A stretch of 64,000 nucleotides of DNA from JAAYZM01 sp964510785 (GTDB taxonomy: Bacteria > Actinomycetota > Actinomycetes > Actinomycetales > Cellulomonadaceae). The position numbers were made by a program, and so were the translations under genes. The notes below the pieces were generated by a model that was given only the letters and a program-made list of their open reading frames with translations, did not search any database and was not told where the DNA came from. Each line of letters starts with the position of its first letter. The stretch's first letter is position 1. The DNA is taken from positions 1 through 64,000 of the forward strand of contig CAZECM010000004.1 in assembly GCA_964510785.1 (NCBI GenBank), read 5' to 3'. Of the stretch, positions 15,511 through 23,389 are shown piece after piece.

Positions 15511-16061
15511 GCGAGGCTCGGCTGCGGGCGGTGCGCCCGGAGGACGCCCCCGCGGTGCTCGAGGCGTTCCGGGGAGCCGGCATGGACCGACAGGGCGACG
15601 TCCGCAGCCTGGAGGACGCGGAGCGTTGGGTCGAGACCATGACCCAAGACGGCGGGAGTTGCCTCGCCCAGGCGATCGACCTCGGCGGCACGCTCGTCGG
15701 CGCGGTGGGACTCTCCTCGATCGACGTGGCAAACCGCACCGGCTGGTTCTGGTACTGGTTGCACGAGGACTACCGCGGCCGCGGCCTCATGGCTGGCGCG
15801 GCCGCGGCCCTCGCGAGATGGGCGCTCACCGACGGCGGACTGGATCGCCTGGAGCTGGGGCATCGCGCCAACAACCCGGCATCAGGTGCCGTGGCGCGCG
15901 CGGCGGGTTTCGTGCTCGAAGGCGTCGAGCGCGAGAAGTTTCTGATCGACGGGCAGCGCGTGGACGTGCTGACCTACGGACGGCTCACGAGCGATCCTGA
16001 GCCTGCGACCGCGTGGCTGGACTGGGAGACCGGGCCGCCGGAACCGCTCGTGCGGCGGTGA
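15507..16061 (+). CDS. GNAT-family N-acetyltransferase (RimJ/RimL-like)
   Basis: A 184-residue acetyltransferase. The acetyl-CoA pyrophosphate-binding motif is EDYRGRGLMAGA (Q/RxxGxG/A pattern) and the late LELGHRANNPASGAVARAAGF segment is typical of the RimJ/RimL branch that modifies N-terminal amines or small molecules. The GTG start at 15507 overlaps the tadA stop by 4 bp (GTGA), so the two are cotranslated. The substrate cannot be read from the sequence. Confidence 0.88.
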   Translation: MSEARLRAVRPEDAPAVLEAFRGAGMDRQGDVRSLEDAERWVETMTQDGGSCLAQAIDLGGTLVGAVGLSSIDVANRTGWFWYWLHEDYRGRGLMAGAAAALARWALTDGGLDRLELGHRANNPASGAVARAAGFVLEGVEREKFLIDGQRVDVLTYGRLTSDPEPATAWLDWETGPPEPLVRR

Positions 16062-16184
16062 CGTGCGCCGAGGTGGAGCGACGAGGGCCGACGACGGCGG
16101 TCCGCGGGCGAACGTGCGCCCTGGTTCGGGTTCGGCTCATCGTGGCGGACCGGGTATCCTGCTTCGGCTGGCTCGTCCAGCGTA

Positions 16185-16273
16185 GGTAGCGTGTCCGAGC
16201 GGCCTAAGGAGCACGCCTCGAAAGCGTGTGAGGTTCATAGCCTCCGTGGGTTCAAATCCCACCGCTACCGCCA
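16185..16273 (+). tRNA. tRNA-Ser (anticodon CGA)
   Basis: The acceptor stem GGTAGCG pairs with CGCTACC; the anticodon loop is CTCGAAA with anticodon CGA (reads UCG), closed by CACGC/GCGTG. A long variable arm follows, as expected for serine, and the T arm contains GGTTCAAATCC. CCA is encoded at 16271-16273. Confidence 0.96.
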
Positions 16274-16296
16274 TGTGATGTCGCAGGACATCGGAA

Positions 16297-16329
16297 TAGC
16301 CCGAACCCACGGATTGTGGGTTCGGGCTA
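16297..16329 (+). terminator. Terminator hairpin after tRNA-Ser
   Basis: A perfect 14-bp stem (TAGCCCGAACCCAC and its complement) with a 5-base loop, 24 bp after the tRNA. There is only a weak T-rich tail (CTTCGTTGT), as is common in high-GC actinobacteria. Confidence 0.85.
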
Positions 16330-16529
16330 CTTCGTTGTGGGGGTTGGTCCGGGTGGTCGGCCGGTGGGATGGAAGTCGCGGGTGGGGTCGATGGCGCGCT
16401 CGCGCAGGACTGTCCGTTTCGGGGTTGGTGGTCCTGCCGAGCTCACTGGACGTAATCACCCTCCACGCGCGATGACTCATCGTGCTGTTTCTGTGGGAAG
16501 GCCATGAACCGGCAAGTACGGTCCTGTGC

Positions 16530-16637
16530 ATGGAGCAGAGATGGACGATCGAGGAACTCCCCGAGGAGCTACGTGCTTGGGAGCGCGAGCTGGTCGCAGC
16601 GGGGAAGGCCGAGACCACCGTCAGGACCTATGAGTGA
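16530..16637 (+). pseudogene. Truncated tyrosine-recombinase N-terminus
   Basis: A 35-codon frame beginning MEQRWTIEELPEELRAWERE and ending KAETTVRTYE before a stop. The TTVRTY segment after an amphipathic helix is the start of the SAM-like core-binding domain in phage-type integrases. The rest of the protein, including the catalytic domain, is absent. It lies 250 bp from tRNA-Ser, the usual integration target of such elements, so it looks like the remains of a lost integrative element. No matching attachment-site repeat was seen. Confidence 0.55.
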
Positions 16638-16751
16638 GATCTTCCTCAGATGGCTGGCAGGGGACTACCACCCTCGCTAGGCAGGGCGTGCGCGAGGCGC
16701 TCTCGAGGTGAATGCTCCCCACGTGCACTGCGTAGATGGTTCGATTGATCA

Positions 16752-17003
16752 ATGAGTGGGACATACGCGGTGGCGATGGGTGGTCGCGGGCGGTTAGCGA
16801 TACCCGCGGCAGTGCGTGTGCGCTTCGGCCTGGTTGAGGGGGCCCCGATGATCCTGCGTGAGACTCCCGGCGGGCTGGTCCTCATGACGCGGGCTCAGGC
16901 GCGGGATATGGTGCGTCGGCAGCTCGCGGGCATGGGCCTCGTCGCTCAGCTCGTCGCGGGGAGGCGTGCCGCGGCAGCCGCCGAGGACGTCCAGTCACTC
17001 TGA
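16752..17003 (+). CDS. AbrB/SpoVT-type DNA-binding protein, possible orphan antitoxin
   Basis: An 83-residue protein with an AbrB/MazE swapped-hairpin domain at about residues 8-50: GGRGRLAIPAAVRVRFGLVEG followed by PGGLVLMTR. The helical C-terminal tail is the sort that wraps a toxin in VapB-like antitoxins. Such genes are usually followed at once by a PIN-domain toxin, but here the next gene is padR on the opposite strand, so the toxin is missing. It lies close to the integrase remnant, which suggests residue of a mobile region. Confidence 0.7.
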   Translation: MSGTYAVAMGGRGRLAIPAAVRVRFGLVEGAPMILRETPGGLVLMTRAQARDMVRRQLAGMGLVAQLVAGRRAAAAAEDVQSL

Positions 17004-17049
17004 CCCTACGGAGCCTCGCCGCGGCGCACTCGGCGTCATCTCAACCGCG

Positions 17050-17580
17050 TCACACCTCGTCGCGCAACCGGGCGAAGTGCTCGGCGCCGAGCCGGTGGGA
17101 CGCCAGGCCGTACTCGAGCGTGGCGCGCTGGTAGGTGAAGATGCGCGCGAACTCTGGGGGGATCTCGGACGCGTCGAGCTGGGCCGCGACTGCGAGGAGC
17201 TCGGCCTCGTCGGCCTCGATGCGGGTCACGATGCCGTCGAGGACGGCCCGGCGGGCGCCGTCGTCGTCGAGCAGGCCCAGGAAGAAGCAACGCGCGAGGG
17301 CCTGGGTCTCGACGTCGGACCCCGTCACCGGGCCCGTGAGCCACGCGAAGAAGGCGGCGGTCCCGGTGTCGGTGGGGCGGTACGTCTTCTTGGAGCGGCC
17401 GTTCTCCACGCTCGACTCGAACGTGACCTCGCCGCGCGCGAGCAGCCCGTTGAGCGCACCGCGCAGGCCCCCGAGGCTCGCCCGGTAGAACAGCGAGATA
17501 CCGCCCTCGAAGTGCTTGTTGAGCGCGTAGATGGTCTGCGGACCGGCAAGGAGGAGCAGGCCGAGGATCACGTTCCCCAT
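17050..17580 (-). CDS. PadR-family transcriptional regulator
   Basis: A 176-residue regulator with the PadR winged helix at residues 1-75 (ILGLLLLAGPQTIYALNKHFEGG, then SKKTYRPTDTGTAAF) and a C-terminal helical dimerisation part. It is divergent from the serine hydrolase gene at 67 bp, and a TTAC-N5-GTAA site lies between them, so it probably controls itself and that hydrolase. The inducer is unknown. Confidence 0.88.
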   Translation of the reverse strand: MGNVILGLLLLAGPQTIYALNKHFEGGISLFYRASLGGLRGALNGLLARGEVTFESSVENGRSKKTYRPTDTGTAAFFAWLTGPVTGSDVETQALARCFFLGLLDDDGARRAVLDGIVTRIEADEAELLAVAAQLDASEIPPEFARIFTYQRATLEYGLASHRLGAEHFARLRDEV

Positions 17581-17601
17581 TGCGCACCACCATCCGCTAT
17601 C

Positions 17602-17614
17602 TTACTGAACGTAA
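17602..17614. promoter_or_regulatory. Candidate PadR operator
   Basis: TTACTGAACGTAA, an inverted repeat with 4-bp arms, in the 67-bp divergent region between padR and the serine hydrolase gene. AT-rich compared with its surroundings. Confidence 0.35.
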
Positions 17615-17647
17615 TATTGCGCACCGGACCCATAGAGACAGGTTCCC

Positions 17648-18697
17648 ATGGCCAGAACACTCACGCCCGAGACCTTCACCTCGTGGCTCGACGGGCACCT
17701 CGCCGCGGTGGCGCGCCGTCGGGCGCGTCGCGGTCTGCCTGCGCCGCAGGTGCTCGTGACCGCACCGGGCCTCGAGTACGCGTCCGGCGAGCGCGCGCTG
17801 CCCTTCCACGCGGCGTCCGTGGGCAAGCTCGCGACGGCGGCGCTCGTGATGCAGGAGGTCGAGGCCGGTCGCCTCGCGCTCGACGCACCCGTCGCGTCGC
17901 TCGTGCCCGACGGCGAGATCGCCGGGCTGTTCGCATCGCCGGGCGCGACCGTCGAGCAGCTGCTGGCGCACACCTCCGGCGTCGCGGACTACTTCGACGG
18001 GCCGGTGCTGTCGGGTCCCCGATTTGCGCGGCTCGTGCTCGACGAGCCCGACCGGCGCTGGGAACCGGCGGACCTGCTCGCGTTCAGCCGGGAGCGGCAA
18101 CGGCCTGTCACCCTGCCCGGAAAACACTTTCGGTACTCCGACACGGGGTACGTCCTGCTGGGCCGCGTTCTCGAGGAGGCGACGAGCCGGTCGTTCACGG
18201 AGCTGCTGCGCGAGCGCGTGCTCGACCGGGCCGGGATGGCGGACAGCGTGCTGTGGCTCCGCGAGCCCGGCCCGGAACGGATCGCGCCGTTGTGGCTCGG
18301 CGGCGTCGAGGCGAGCGGGTTCGCGAGCCTGACGTGCGACTGGGCCGGCGGCGGCATCGTGACCACGCTCGACGACCTGGCGCGGCTCGCCGGTGCGCTT
18401 CGAGACGGCACGCTCGTGCGACCCGAGACCTTCGCCGCGATGACCGAGCCGCGGCGCCGCTTCCGGGCCGGGATCCGCTACGGCCTGGGTGCGATGCAGG
18501 TCAGGTTCGAGGGATTCTGGCCGCTGCTGTGGCGGCTGCCCCGGCCGGTGGGCCACCTCGGGGTGCTCGGGGTGCACTGCTTCACCGACCCCGTGCGTGG
18601 CACCACTGTGATCCTCAACTTCCACGACGCGCGCGAGATGGTAGCGAGCTTCCAGACCCACATCGCCATCGCCCAGGCGTTGACCCGGCTCAGCTGA
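17648..18697 (+). CDS. Serine hydrolase of the beta-lactamase / class C family
   Basis: A 349-residue protein with the SxxK nucleophile motif in AASVGKLATAA (about residues 57-61) and the second motif as YSDTGY (YSN/YSD type), preceded by LLAHTSGVADY, as in class C beta-lactamases, esterases and D-aminopeptidases. No signal peptide is visible, so a cytosolic esterase or peptidase is more likely than a secreted beta-lactamase. It is divergent from padR and converges on the lacI gene with only 10 bp between stops. Confidence 0.85.
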   Translation: MARTLTPETFTSWLDGHLAAVARRRARRGLPAPQVLVTAPGLEYASGERALPFHAASVGKLATAALVMQEVEAGRLALDAPVASLVPDGEIAGLFASPGATVEQLLAHTSGVADYFDGPVLSGPRFARLVLDEPDRRWEPADLLAFSRERQRPVTLPGKHFRYSDTGYVLLGRVLEEATSRSFTELLRERVLDRAGMADSVLWLREPGPERIAPLWLGGVEASGFASLTCDWAGGGIVTTLDDLARLAGALRDGTLVRPETFAAMTEPRRRFRAGIRYGLGAMQVRFEGFWPLLWRLPRPVGHLGVLGVHCFTDPVRGTTVILNFHDAREMVASFQTHIAIAQALTRLS

Positions 18698-18707
18698 TCG
18701 GGGCGCC

Positions 18708-19739
18708 TCAGGACAGGGGGGTGGTGGACTCGCGGGGGACCAGGCGGCACGGGATCTTCTCGACGCCGCGGCCGAGCTCCTCGCCGTCGATCGCCGCGAA
18801 GAGCCGGTTGGCCGCGATGTGGCCGAGCCGCTCGAGGTTCATGTCGATGCTCGACAGGTGCGGGCGGGAGTTCATGACGAGCACCTCCCAGTTGTCGAAG
18901 CCGATGACGGCGACGTCGTGCGGCACGTCGCGACCCGCCTCGCGCAGGGCGTCGAGCGCCCCGCGTGCGACCTGGTCGGAACCGCAGAAGATGGCGTCCA
19001 TGTCGGGGTGCTGGCTGAGCAGGACGCGCGTCGCCCCGCGGCCCCAGGCCTCGGACCACGTGCCGAACAACGGCTCGCCGCCCACGAGCTCGAGGCCTGC
19101 GTCGGCGAGCGCCTCGAGGGCGCCGGCGGCACGCTCGTTCGTCGCGCCGTAGGTCGGGTCGCCGGAGATGTGCGCGATGCGACGCCTGCCCGTCGAGATG
19201 AGGTGCTCGACGGCGAGCCTGCCCGCGCCGTGGTTGTCGGGGATGAGCGAGAAGTCGTTCGGGTCGCTCGACTGGGCGTAGGCGTACACCACCGGGACGG
19301 GCAGGTTGCGGCCGATCGGCTGGCGTGCGTCGGGGCGCGAGCCCACCACGATGAGCCCGTCGACGCGCCGGGACAGGAGCGCCTGGAGGTGGTGCTGCTC
19401 GCGGATCGCATCGCCACGGGCGTCGCACAGGAACACCGACACGCGGCCGGCCCCGAACGCGTCCTCGGCGCCCATGAGCACGGGGATCGAGAACCGGCCC
19501 TCGAGGTCGGACGTGAGGAGGCCGACGGTGCCGCTCCGTCCCGCGAGGAGCCCCTGGGCGAGGGCGTTGGGCTGGAAGCTCAGCTGTTCGGCGGCCTGCA
19601 TCACGCGTTCTCGCGTCTGTGCCCGGACCTGGGCGCGACCGTTGAGCGCTTTGGACGCCGTGGAGATCGAGACGCCGGCGAGGCGCGCGACGTCGGTGAG
19701 CGTGACCGCACGAGGCTGCGGCGTGGGGTTTTCGGCCAT
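18708..19739 (-). CDS. LacI-family regulator of the arabino-oligosaccharide locus
   Basis: A 343-residue repressor. The DNA-binding helix-turn-helix is TLTDVARLAGVSISTASKAL (residues 13-32) with the hinge helix ending NALAQGLLAGRSG; a periplasmic-binding-protein-like sugar domain follows (VGLLTSDLEGRFSIPVLMGAE to VIGFDNWEV). It is divergent from the ABC importer and glycoside hydrolase genes, and a 16-bp palindrome lies in the shared region and again before the giant GH gene. The position equals that of the regulator in the B. longum beta-arabino-oligosaccharide cluster. Confidence 0.9.
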   Translation of the reverse strand: MAENPTPQPRAVTLTDVARLAGVSISTASKALNGRAQVRAQTRERVMQAAEQLSFQPNALAQGLLAGRSGTVGLLTSDLEGRFSIPVLMGAEDAFGAGRVSVFLCDARGDAIREQHHLQALLSRRVDGLIVVGSRPDARQPIGRNLPVPVVYAYAQSSDPNDFSLIPDNHGAGRLAVEHLISTGRRRIAHISGDPTYGATNERAAGALEALADAGLELVGGEPLFGTWSEAWGRGATRVLLSQHPDMDAIFCGSDQVARGALDALREAGRDVPHDVAVIGFDNWEVLVMNSRPHLSSIDMNLERLGHIAANRLFAAIDGEELGRGVEKIPCRLVPRESTTPLS

Positions 19740-19851
19740 TTCCGATGCCCTCCAGAGGACCTTTCGCTACCCGCTCGCGCACCTGGTCACGAGATCGAGA
19801 CTGATCTTAGTCCACAAGGCCCTTGACGCCCGGCGATCTCACGGCTAAGTT

Positions 19852-19867
19852 CTGAAAACCCTTTCGG
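19852..19867. promoter_or_regulatory. LacI-type operator, copy 1
   Basis: CTGAAAACCCTTTCGG, a CCGAAA-N4-TTTCGG palindrome with one mismatch, in the lacI/importer divergent region. The near-identical CCGAAAACCCTTGCGG occurs at 25579. A flanking GTTTTC at 19870 also forms a wider GAAAAC-N10-GTTTTC inverted repeat. Confidence 0.65.
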
Positions 19868-19890
19868 TAGTTTTCGGGTTCGCGAACGAA

Positions 19891-19913
19891 CCGGGCGAGT
19901 CACACTCGCCCGG
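19891..19913 (+). promoter_or_regulatory. Leader hairpin upstream of the binding-protein gene
   Basis: A perfect 10-bp stem (CCGGGCGAGT and ACTCGCCCGG) with a 3-base loop, 140 bp before the importer operon start and downstream of the operator. It could be an attenuator or stabilise the leader; there is no T-tract. Confidence 0.45.
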
Positions 19914-20053
19914 GTCGACCGCCGGACGCCGGCCCGCCGCGGGGGTCATGAGGTGGACGCCGGGAACGGCGGGCACCCGGTGATGGACCTGCACCACCCT
20001 GCCCCGGGCCCCGGGACAGGTGCTCAATGACGAGACACGTTAGGAGACGTCCT

Positions 20054-21421
20054 GTGAGGACTTCACGTCCCAAGGCAGGGACCGCGCGACTGCTCGCCGC
20101 GATCGCGTCGGTCAGCCTGCTCTCCGCCGGCCTTGTCGCCTGCAGCAGCACGGGCGACAGCCCCACTCCCGCTCCCGAGAACACCTCGAGCGACTCGCCC
20201 TCGGACGAGACGAGCGAGCCCGCACCCGAGGGTGAGGCCTGGGAGGGCATCGACGACGGCACCGAGCTGTCCATGTGGACCCGCGCACCGCTCGAGGCGC
20301 AGGCCAAGGCACTTGTCGACGCCTACAACGCGAGCCACCAGAACCAGGTGAAGCTCGAGATCTTCCCGAACGACGACATGGAGGGCAAGGTCGGCGCTGC
20401 CGCGCAGAGCGGTCAGCTTCCCGACATCTTCGGCGGCGACGTCGTGCGCCTGCCGAACTGGGTGGGGAACGGGCTCTTCGCCGACCTGACCGACAAGATC
20501 GACGCCCTGCCGTTCCTCGACGACCTCGCGCCCGGTCACCTGAACGCGGGCACCTCGCCCGAGGGGGCCAAGCACACCCTGCCGTTCGTCATCGACGTCT
20601 CGGTCATGATGTGGAACAAGGCGCTGTACACCGAGGCCGGCCTCGACCCCGAGCAGGGGCCGACGACGATCAAGGAGTTCGGCGAGCACGCCAAGGCGAT
20701 CGCCAACCTCGGCAAGGACGGCGTCTCCGGCACGTACTACGGCGGCGACTGCGGTGGCTGCCTCGTCTTCACCTGGTTCCCGACCATCTGGGCCTCGGGT
20801 GACGAGGTCATCAGCGCGGACGGCACCGAGTCGCTCCTCGCGTCCGACTCGGCGAAGGCCATCTTCGACGTCTACCGCGACCTCAACGTGTCCGGCGCCG
20901 TGGGTGCCGGTTCGCGCGAGGAGACCGGCGCGACGTGGGTCGCCCCGTTGCAGGAGGGCAAGGTCGGCGTCATGCCGTATCCGAACACCCTGCTCGGTGC
21001 GCTCGACGAGGCCGGCATCGACGTCGGCGTCGCCCCGATCCCCGGCGTGAACGGTGGCGGGTCGACCTTCCTCGGTGGTGACGCGCTCGGCATCGCCTCG
21101 AACTCCGAGAAGGTGGACCAGGCGTGGAACTTCCTCGCGTGGATGCTCTCCGAGGAGACCCAGGTCCAGGTCGTCGCGAAGAACGGCGGCGTCGTCGCTC
21201 GTGGTTCGCTCGCCTCGAACGAGTACGCGGCGAAGGACCCGCGTCTCGTCACCATCAACGAGGTCGCCGCGGTGGGCAACACGCCCGTCGCGTACAACTT
21301 CGCCGAGGCGTTCAACGCACCCAACAGCCCGTGGGTGCAGCTCATCCGCAACGCGACCTTCGAAGGTACGGGGACGGTGGACGCGGACAACGACGCGATC
21401 ACCGCGATCCTCAGCCAGTAG
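20054..21421 (+). CDS. Sugar ABC transporter substrate-binding lipoprotein
   Basis: A 455-residue family-1 extracellular solute-binding protein. The signal peptide ends in the lipobox LVAC (Cys30) and is followed by a Ser/Pro/Glu-rich tether, so the protein is anchored outside the membrane. GTG at 20054 was chosen over ATG 20027 because AGGAG lies 7 bp before it and the basic n-region then has normal length. It is the first gene of the importer operon and should bind the (arabino-)oligosaccharides released outside. The orthologous position in B. longum is BLLJ_0208. Confidence 0.92.
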   Translation: MRTSRPKAGTARLLAAIASVSLLSAGLVACSSTGDSPTPAPENTSSDSPSDETSEPAPEGEAWEGIDDGTELSMWTRAPLEAQAKALVDAYNASHQNQVKLEIFPNDDMEGKVGAAAQSGQLPDIFGGDVVRLPNWVGNGLFADLTDKIDALPFLDDLAPGHLNAGTSPEGAKHTLPFVIDVSVMMWNKALYTEAGLDPEQGPTTIKEFGEHAKAIANLGKDGVSGTYYGGDCGGCLVFTWFPTIWASGDEVISADGTESLLASDSAKAIFDVYRDLNVSGAVGAGSREETGATWVAPLQEGKVGVMPYPNTLLGALDEAGIDVGVAPIPGVNGGGSTFLGGDALGIASNSEKVDQAWNFLAWMLSEETQVQVVAKNGGVVARGSLASNEYAAKDPRLVTINEVAAVGNTPVAYNFAEAFNAPNSPWVQLIRNATFEGTGTVDADNDAITAILSQ

Positions 21422-21449
21422 GTCGCCCCGGAGCGGCCGGAACCAGGTG

Positions 21450-21541
21450 GGGCGCCCGGGAAAGATCGGGCCCGGGCGCCCTCCCTCCGGCCGGGAACCG
21501 GTGGGGTCACGTATCCCCTCTCCTCCTCGTGACCCCACCGG
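21450..21541 (+). terminator. Two tandem hairpins between binding-protein and permease genes
   Basis: Stem 1: GGGCGCCCGGG with CCCGGGCGCCC (21450-21481, 10-base loop). Stem 2: CCGGTGGGGTCACG with its 14-base complement (21498-21541, 16-base loop). Intercistronic hairpins after the first gene often stop part of the transcripts or protect the upstream mRNA, giving more binding protein than permease. Confidence 0.65.
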
Positions 21542-21599
21542 TGCCCCGCCGCTGATCCGCACCGCCGTGAGTCGAGACACCACTTCCTGGAGCACAGCA

Positions 21600-22544
21600 A
21601 TGACCGCACCACCGGCGATCGAGGCGCCTCCCTCGACGGGTCGACGTCGTCCCGCCCGCAAGGGCCGGTTGACTCCCCGCGAGCTGCAGGGCGCGCTCTA
21701 CGCGAGCCCCACCCTGCTCTTCGTCATCTTCCTGTTCGTCGTCCCGCTCGGCCTCGTCGTCTTCATGTCGTCGAACAAGTGGTCGCTGCTCGGCGGGCGC
21801 CAGGAGTCGAACTTCCCCGAGAACTTCACTCAGGCGCTCTCCCACCCGATGTTCTGGCCGGCGGTCTCGTTCACCCTGAAGTACACGGTCATCGCCACGC
21901 TCCTGCTCATCGGCCTGGGCCTCGGCCTCGCGCTGCTCGTCCAGGAGAGCTCGCGCTGGAAGGGCTTCCTGCGCACCACGGTGCTCGTGCCCTCCGCGCT
22001 GGGCCTCGCCTCGGCCTCGCTCATCTTCTACGCGCTGTACTCCCCGCAGGTCGGGCCCGTGCCCCGCTGGATGAAGTCGCTCGGGATCACGCAGGACGTC
22101 GTCTCCCCGCTCGGCACGCCCGACGGCGCGCTCTGGGCCACCGTCTTCCTGATCGTGTGGCGCTACGCGGGCTTCTACATGCTGCTGCTGCTCGTGGGGC
22201 TGCAGTCGATCAGCCGTGACGTCTACGAGGCGGCCCGCATCGACGGCGCGAGCGCGTGGGCGATCTTCCGCCGGATCACGCTGCCCCTGCTGCGCCCGTC
22301 GCTCGCGCTGAGCATCGTCATGTGCGTCACGGGCTCGCTCCTCGCCTTCGACCAGTTCTTCATCCTGACCAAGGGCGGGCCGGACGGGTCGACCATGACG
22401 ATCGTCCAGCTCATCTACAACATCGCCTTCGAGACCAAGCGCGACCTGGGCATCGCGGCCGCGCTGTCCGTCATCGTGCTCGTCGCCCTCGTCGTGATCA
22501 ACATCTTCCAGCTGCGCGTGCTGCGCGGCTCGGACGAGAAGTGA
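21600..22544 (+). CDS. Sugar ABC transporter permease (MalF/UgpA type)
   Basis: A 314-residue inner-membrane protein with six predicted helices after a basic cytosolic N-terminus. The EAA loop that docks the ATPase is seen in VYEAARIDGASAWAIFRRITLPLL. The ATG follows GGAGCACAGCA. It pairs with the permease encoded 11 bp downstream. No ATPase gene is present in the cluster, so a shared MsiK-like ATPase elsewhere is expected, as is common for actinobacterial sugar importers. Confidence 0.93.
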   Translation: MTAPPAIEAPPSTGRRRPARKGRLTPRELQGALYASPTLLFVIFLFVVPLGLVVFMSSNKWSLLGGRQESNFPENFTQALSHPMFWPAVSFTLKYTVIATLLLIGLGLGLALLVQESSRWKGFLRTTVLVPSALGLASASLIFYALYSPQVGPVPRWMKSLGITQDVVSPLGTPDGALWATVFLIVWRYAGFYMLLLLVGLQSISRDVYEAARIDGASAWAIFRRITLPLLRPSLALSIVMCVTGSLLAFDQFFILTKGGPDGSTMTIVQLIYNIAFETKRDLGIAAALSVIVLVALVVINIFQLRVLRGSDEK

Positions 22545-22555
22545 GGGCCGCACCC

Positions 22556-23380
22556 ATGCAGACGACCAAGCAGGTCTTCGCCCGCACCCCGTTCTACGTC
22601 GTGACGATCGGGCTGGCCATCATCTTCATGTACCCGCTCCTGTGGAGCGCGTGGAACTCGGTCGCCCCGCAGCCCGGCACCAACCAGGTGGACGGCTACG
22701 GCTTCGGCAACTACCTGACGCTCTTGCGCTACCAGGAGGGCCTGGGCACGTACCTGCTCAACTCGACGATCATCTCCGTGCTCACGGTGCTCTTCACGAT
22801 GGTGGTCGCCACCCTGGGCGGCTACGCGTTCGCGCGGTTCAAGTTCCCGGGCAAGGACGCGCTCTTCCTGCTGACCCTGTCCATCCTCATGGTCCCGTAC
22901 GCGACGCTGCTCATCCCGTTCGTCGTGTGGCTCAAGACCCTCGGCCTGCAGAACTCGCTCGTGGGTGTCGCGCTCGTGCTCGCGATGTTCCAGCTCCCGT
23001 TCGCGACCTTCATGATGCGCATCTCGTTCGAGGCGATCCCGAAGGAGATCGAGGAGTCCGCCTACGTGGACGGCTGCAGCTCCTTCGGCGCCCTGCGCCG
23101 GGTCCTGCTGCACGCGGTCAAGCCAGGTCTCATCACGATCGGCCTGTTCGCGTTCCTCGCCGCGTGGAACGACTTCATGGTTCCGCTGTACCTCGTGCAG
23201 GGCGACAAGGCCCCGCTGCCGCTCGCGCTCGTCGCGATGCGCCAGCAGGTCATGGGCGTCATCGACTACGGCTCCACGCAGGCCGGCGTCGTCGTCCTCG
23301 CGGTTCCTGCCGTCATCCTCTTCGTCGCGCTGCAACGTCACTACGTCGCCGGCTTCATGTCCGGTGCCCTGAAAGGCTGA
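22556..23380 (+). CDS. Sugar ABC transporter permease (MalG/UgpE type)
   Basis: A 274-residue permease with six helices. The EAA motif is EESAYVDGCSSFGALRRVLL, in the usual position before the fifth helix. ATG 22556 is supported by GAGGG about 8 bp before it; an in-frame GTG at 22541 overlapping the previous stop is an alternative that adds five residues. It completes the importer pair, and GH127 follows after 9 bp in the same operon. Confidence 0.92.
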   Translation: MQTTKQVFARTPFYVVTIGLAIIFMYPLLWSAWNSVAPQPGTNQVDGYGFGNYLTLLRYQEGLGTYLLNSTIISVLTVLFTMVVATLGGYAFARFKFPGKDALFLLTLSILMVPYATLLIPFVVWLKTLGLQNSLVGVALVLAMFQLPFATFMMRISFEAIPKEIEESAYVDGCSSFGALRRVLLHAVKPGLITIGLFAFLAAWNDFMVPLYLVQGDKAPLPLALVAMRQQVMGVIDYGSTQAGVVVLAVPAVILFVALQRHYVAGFMSGALKG

Positions 23381-23389
23381 ATCGCTGTC

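Noticed and set aside
16191..16475. Open frame across tRNA-Ser
   Set aside because: It overlaps the tRNA and its terminator; the peptide shows no family.
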